The position numbers were made by a program, and so were the translations under genes. From Glandiceps talaboti (taxonomy: Eukaryota > Hemichordata > Enteropneusta > Spengelidae), in contig NC_135556.1 of NCBI RefSeq assembly GCF_964340395.1, forward strand, positions 25,837,723 to 25,901,722: a DNA stretch of 64,000 nt. Direction: 5' to 3'. Below, one piece after another: positions 60,365 to 64,000 of this stretch; position 1 is the stretch's first letter, and every line of letters starts with the position of its first letter. The notes under the pieces are model-generated. The model was given only the letters and a program-made list of their open reading frames with translations, was not told the origin of the DNA and ran no database searches.

Positions 60365-63300
60365 ATCAACAACATCTGATATGTTATTTGATGCACCCCT
60401 TTTTTTCTTGTTTTGTTTAATTTTGGTTTTAAAGAACACAAAAGAGGCAAATATTTTGTGCAATCTGTCAGGTGACTCTGCCTGTTTTCCTCAGTTTTTA
60501 ATCTTCTTGTGGGAGTTCTAAACCAAAGAATTGCTTGCAGCTGCTGATTTGAAACTAATCCTTTGCAAACATTAACAATTCTTGTTTAAATGAGGCAACA
60601 GTACCAAACTTTTTATGCCTAATGCAGATAGAGAGAACATTTGATGATTTGTGTAATCAGCCTGAAGAATTGACCGAGAAATACAAACCTAGTAAAAAGC
60701 ACACACAGTTAGAGAAAAGCTGGCAAAGTGTAGGGCTAGGACTATAGACAGATCATTATACAATGGTAACTTAAAACTAGCATTGAAACAGATTTAAGGA
60801 AGGAAAATGTGACTGATCTGAGAGAAATGTACACACTAATTACTGATGTATATTACAAGTGAAATATGAACAGTGGGCAATTACATTTGGATCAAACTGG
60901 ACATGGAAACTTACACTTTGTAGTCAACATAACAGAAAAATTAGAAACAGTCTCACAAAACAGGAAAGATATCTGAAAAGATATGAAATGGGCGTTTTGA
61001 CACAAAAAAGTTTCATTTCTACCAAGAATTAACAAAACACACTGTTTTTGCTGTGCAACCAGTTAAATATGTGAATAAGCTATCAAAATAAGAGTTTTAG
61101 AAAGAATTTGGGAAATTTTGTCCCATTTCTTCCAAGATGGTTATGTGAAAGGGTCAGAGCTGATATCGATCAAACTTATCTGCTGTGATCAAATCTTTTT
61201 ATCTACAACCATTTTCTAGTGATCTACACAGAAACAGTGAATAAACATGTTTGGCATCCCTTCATTTGCACATTAGATCAAGTTACTGCAGGAAGAGGTT
61301 TGGTTTGGGCTTTTTTATTTACCATGGATTAACCACACTCTTATTGACTGTAGGCTTTGGCCAAGGTACAGATTAGGAAGTGGAAAAATGAAAAACAAAC
61401 ACATTTTTTACACAGTCCTCAGTCTCCCCAGCAACTAAGATATCACAAGGAAAAAATAATATTCTTAATATGTTTGAATTACAAATTTGATAAAATACTG
61501 AGATGGCTCTATCTACAAGTTAAACAATGAAAACACAGAGTAATCTCAAATGGTTTAAATATCAAACATTTCAATATTGAAATAGGATGGATCAGTTTCC
61601 ATGGCGGTATTACAAAATGATGAATAGTATTTTCCCTGAGTCCACATTATAACAACATTTGTGAATGATATGTAAGAGTAAACATCCACACCCAATCTGT
61701 CTAAGAATTCTGTGAATTTTACAAAATGACAAAAACTGTGTTTAAGAAATTGATGTACATATATGTATGTGTAGAGACTGCAGTCAGTAGCACTTGATGT
61801 AAATGACTTCAACTAAGACACTTGACCTGGTAGTCTATGCTTAGTTTTTTAACAACAGGTGCAACACTTTTAATAATGTCTATTTAACATCCAAATACAT
61901 ACTACATATCACGAACCAATCATTACCTTGTTAATTCATAGTGAACATGAGTGCACATATCCATGTACAAACAAGCCTCTACAGGGTACAATGTGTAAGT
62001 ACACCTGTACATCATTCATTACAGCATACTTACCTGTCCTACTTACCCCCACCATTTATTTCCTGCCAAAAAAATATTCACAAATTTTCTAACATGAATT
62101 TCTTTAATTTTCTTTGAATTCTATTTTTGCCCATTTGCTGGAAAATGAACTGACTGTGTTGTGAGAAAACTTGTCTATCCAAATAGAATGGAACTTTGAA
62201 AAGAGGACGAAAAGGAACTGGGGACTAATTTACAGTGGGACACATACACTATGTAAATTGTTTAGGTTTATGTATACTGTCAGCCTGTAACCATCATTTG
62301 AAATTACAACTTTAATTACGACTAATTATTGACTATGTTCCAAGTGACAATCTAAGATCAATATCTTAAATCATATTTTTCCACCCTTTTCCTAGCTAAA
62401 CTTTCTCAGGTGGTGAGTTTTAAATTAACATTTACTGAAACTGTAAAGTGTAGGAATAACATCTTTATGAACAATCACTGGAACATACAGGAAGCCAAAC
62501 ACATGCATGTTTAGTATTATGACATTTACAATAAGAATTTCTTTCATTCCATCCCTTGAGTTGTGTTCTATTTGTGTCACACTACCTACATAAATTGTAC
62601 ACCTTTTGTGCTATAACAGGTAGATTGTATTTTGACATTAAACTTGGCCTCTGTCATTTCCATATACATGAACATCTGTGTTTATCTTCTCCGCAAGTCA
62701 TTTCATTTCGAATCATCTCGAGTTACATTGCATTTTTAGGTATTAAGACTGGGAATTGTTTTTTTTTATCTCAGTTATATGGATGCTACAAACATGAAGA
62801 TCCAAGAACAGAGCTGAATAATTAAGTCCACTATTGTAGTAGTATTAAAGCTAAGAGATCTTTCACATGTTACAGTAGCTACTGTACTAAACCATTTACA
62901 TTCATTCCCTGACTACTTCATTGACGCCTACTAAATCTCCTAACAGATGTTGTGTTCTACACAGATAAGACTGGAATCTCATCTATGGCTAAATAAATAC
63001 TAATCTAAGACAGGACATGGTACAAAATCATGTACACAGTCACAACATGTCAATTTGAAGAGCTTCTGTTTATGCCATTCCAAGTTCAAGATGAGTAAGA
63101 GAATACTTATCACCGTTCACACATTTCCAGCTTGACTTCCCTTACTCGTTTATTTCATTTTGCCCGGGAAATCTACAACATATTCTTATCAGTCTCACTA
63201 AGTTCCCACTTCCTTGTTTCTGAAATAGACAACTTACAATACTAAGACCTAAGTGGTGAACATCATGTCAATTTCTAGTCCACTTGAGCTGTTCAATTTT

Positions 63301-64000
63301 TCTCTATTGCTTAGGTTCCTAAGATAATTGAGCGGCTATTGTCAAACAAGTAAGACAACAGCTGTGAGGGAGACAGGAGACACAAATCACAAAATACATC
63401 TATTCACTTCTTGTATTGTAAGTTAAAATGAGAAAATGCAATTGCAGCGCCAACACTCTCACCCTATCTGGAGGCTATTGCTTTGTTCTCCAAAGGACCT
63501 CGTTACTTCCCTCACTTTTGCTCTATTTCTTTTTTTTTTCAAATACACAAAAAGTTTACTCAAGCAAAAACTCAAAAGAACTGAGAATTACTGCTTCACT
63601 TTGCTAGTTGTGCCCATTTTATTTGTCTCTTTCTATTAAATCTTTTCTGCAACTTTATTTGATAAATGACTCCGACCTTGGTTTGGAAACTATGGGACGG
63701 AAACCGTTCTGTATTTACTAAAGTCTCTGCGTTTTATTTGTTCATGTGAACTGGCAGTTTGAGGCCAAATTTAATGACAGCAACAGAGATGTCCATATTT
63801 CATGTGGTTTTGAACTTTTTTATGACTTTGGCAGCTGGTATTGAATCAAACTAAAAACAAAGCCACATCCTTACACCTTTTATACAAAAACAGTGCACAC
63901 CACATGTTTTGGGATCTGTGTGCACACGTTTTAATTACTTTTTTGAGTCTCTTCCTACTACCAATTAGTATTTAAAATTAGGTCTGCTAAACTCAAATAT

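Larger units (their letters stand above)
44685..64000 (-). other. large intron upstream of dachshund exon A (at least 19.3 kb)
   Basis: I found no DachBox-N exon and no other gene on either strand. Contents are diverged tandem repeats (45330-45790, 51000-51360), a 50-bp triple repeat (46608-46754), a G-rich array (53730-53945), a 53-bp duplication (54672-54777) and a lower-repeat block above 58.5 kb with dyad motifs. The open frames at 48918-49340, 53128-53532 and 58597-58857 have no features I recognise. Confidence 0.6.

Overview
This is a window of animal (metazoan) nuclear DNA: AT-rich, intron-dominated and full of tandem repeats. No bacterial, organellar or viral gene is visible. I found one protein-coding gene with confidence: the 3' two-thirds of a dachshund (DACH/Dac) transcriptional co-regulator, on the minus strand. 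It was identified from spliced exons encoding an AT-hook-like GRPPKR segment, the highly conserved DachBox-C start (SSIETLLTNIQGLLKVA), and the following charged coiled coil (KRFKKEKKAKRKLQE). The exons are small, the vertebrate mid-region is poorly preserved, and the repeat content is unusual, so I infer a non-vertebrate, probably marine bilaterian. I cannot name the phylum.

Gene layout, in transcription order (decreasing coordinates): exon A 44684-44569, exon B 37884-37561, exon C 34614-34408, exon D 23211-23128, exon E 22500-22360, then a choice of last exons, F (20569-20379) or G (15227-15049). All of these have canonical AG/GT borders, and the reading frame closes at every junction. The N-terminal DachBox-N (Ski/Sno/Dac domain) exons were not found, so they should lie beyond 64000. 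Exons B to E are all flanked by phase-1 introns, and both terminal exons accept phase 1. Exon F has two degraded upstream tandem copies: F2 still has an open short frame and F3 is frameshifted. The part of the gene seen here gives 353 residues through F or 349 through G.

Other regions. Positions 1-11.2 kb are gene-poor DNA downstream of dach with about ten separate satellite or microsatellite arrays. Positions 11.2-15.05 kb are possible 3' UTR plus flank for the exon G isoform. The 11.2-kb D-C intron (23.2-34.4 kb) is more than half repeats: a 4.1-kb array of about 133 units of 31 bp with higher-order structure, a 48-bp array split by a TTAA-flanked MITE, a 1.1-kb element with internal 151-bp repeats, and a 38-bp array. 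The more than 19 kb upstream of exon A is intron with diverged repeats and some dyad-symmetric, regulatory-looking sequence.

Most open frames in the window arise from repeats whose period is a multiple of three, or from chance in introns, and are not annotated as genes. No tRNA, rRNA or CRISPR array was recognised.
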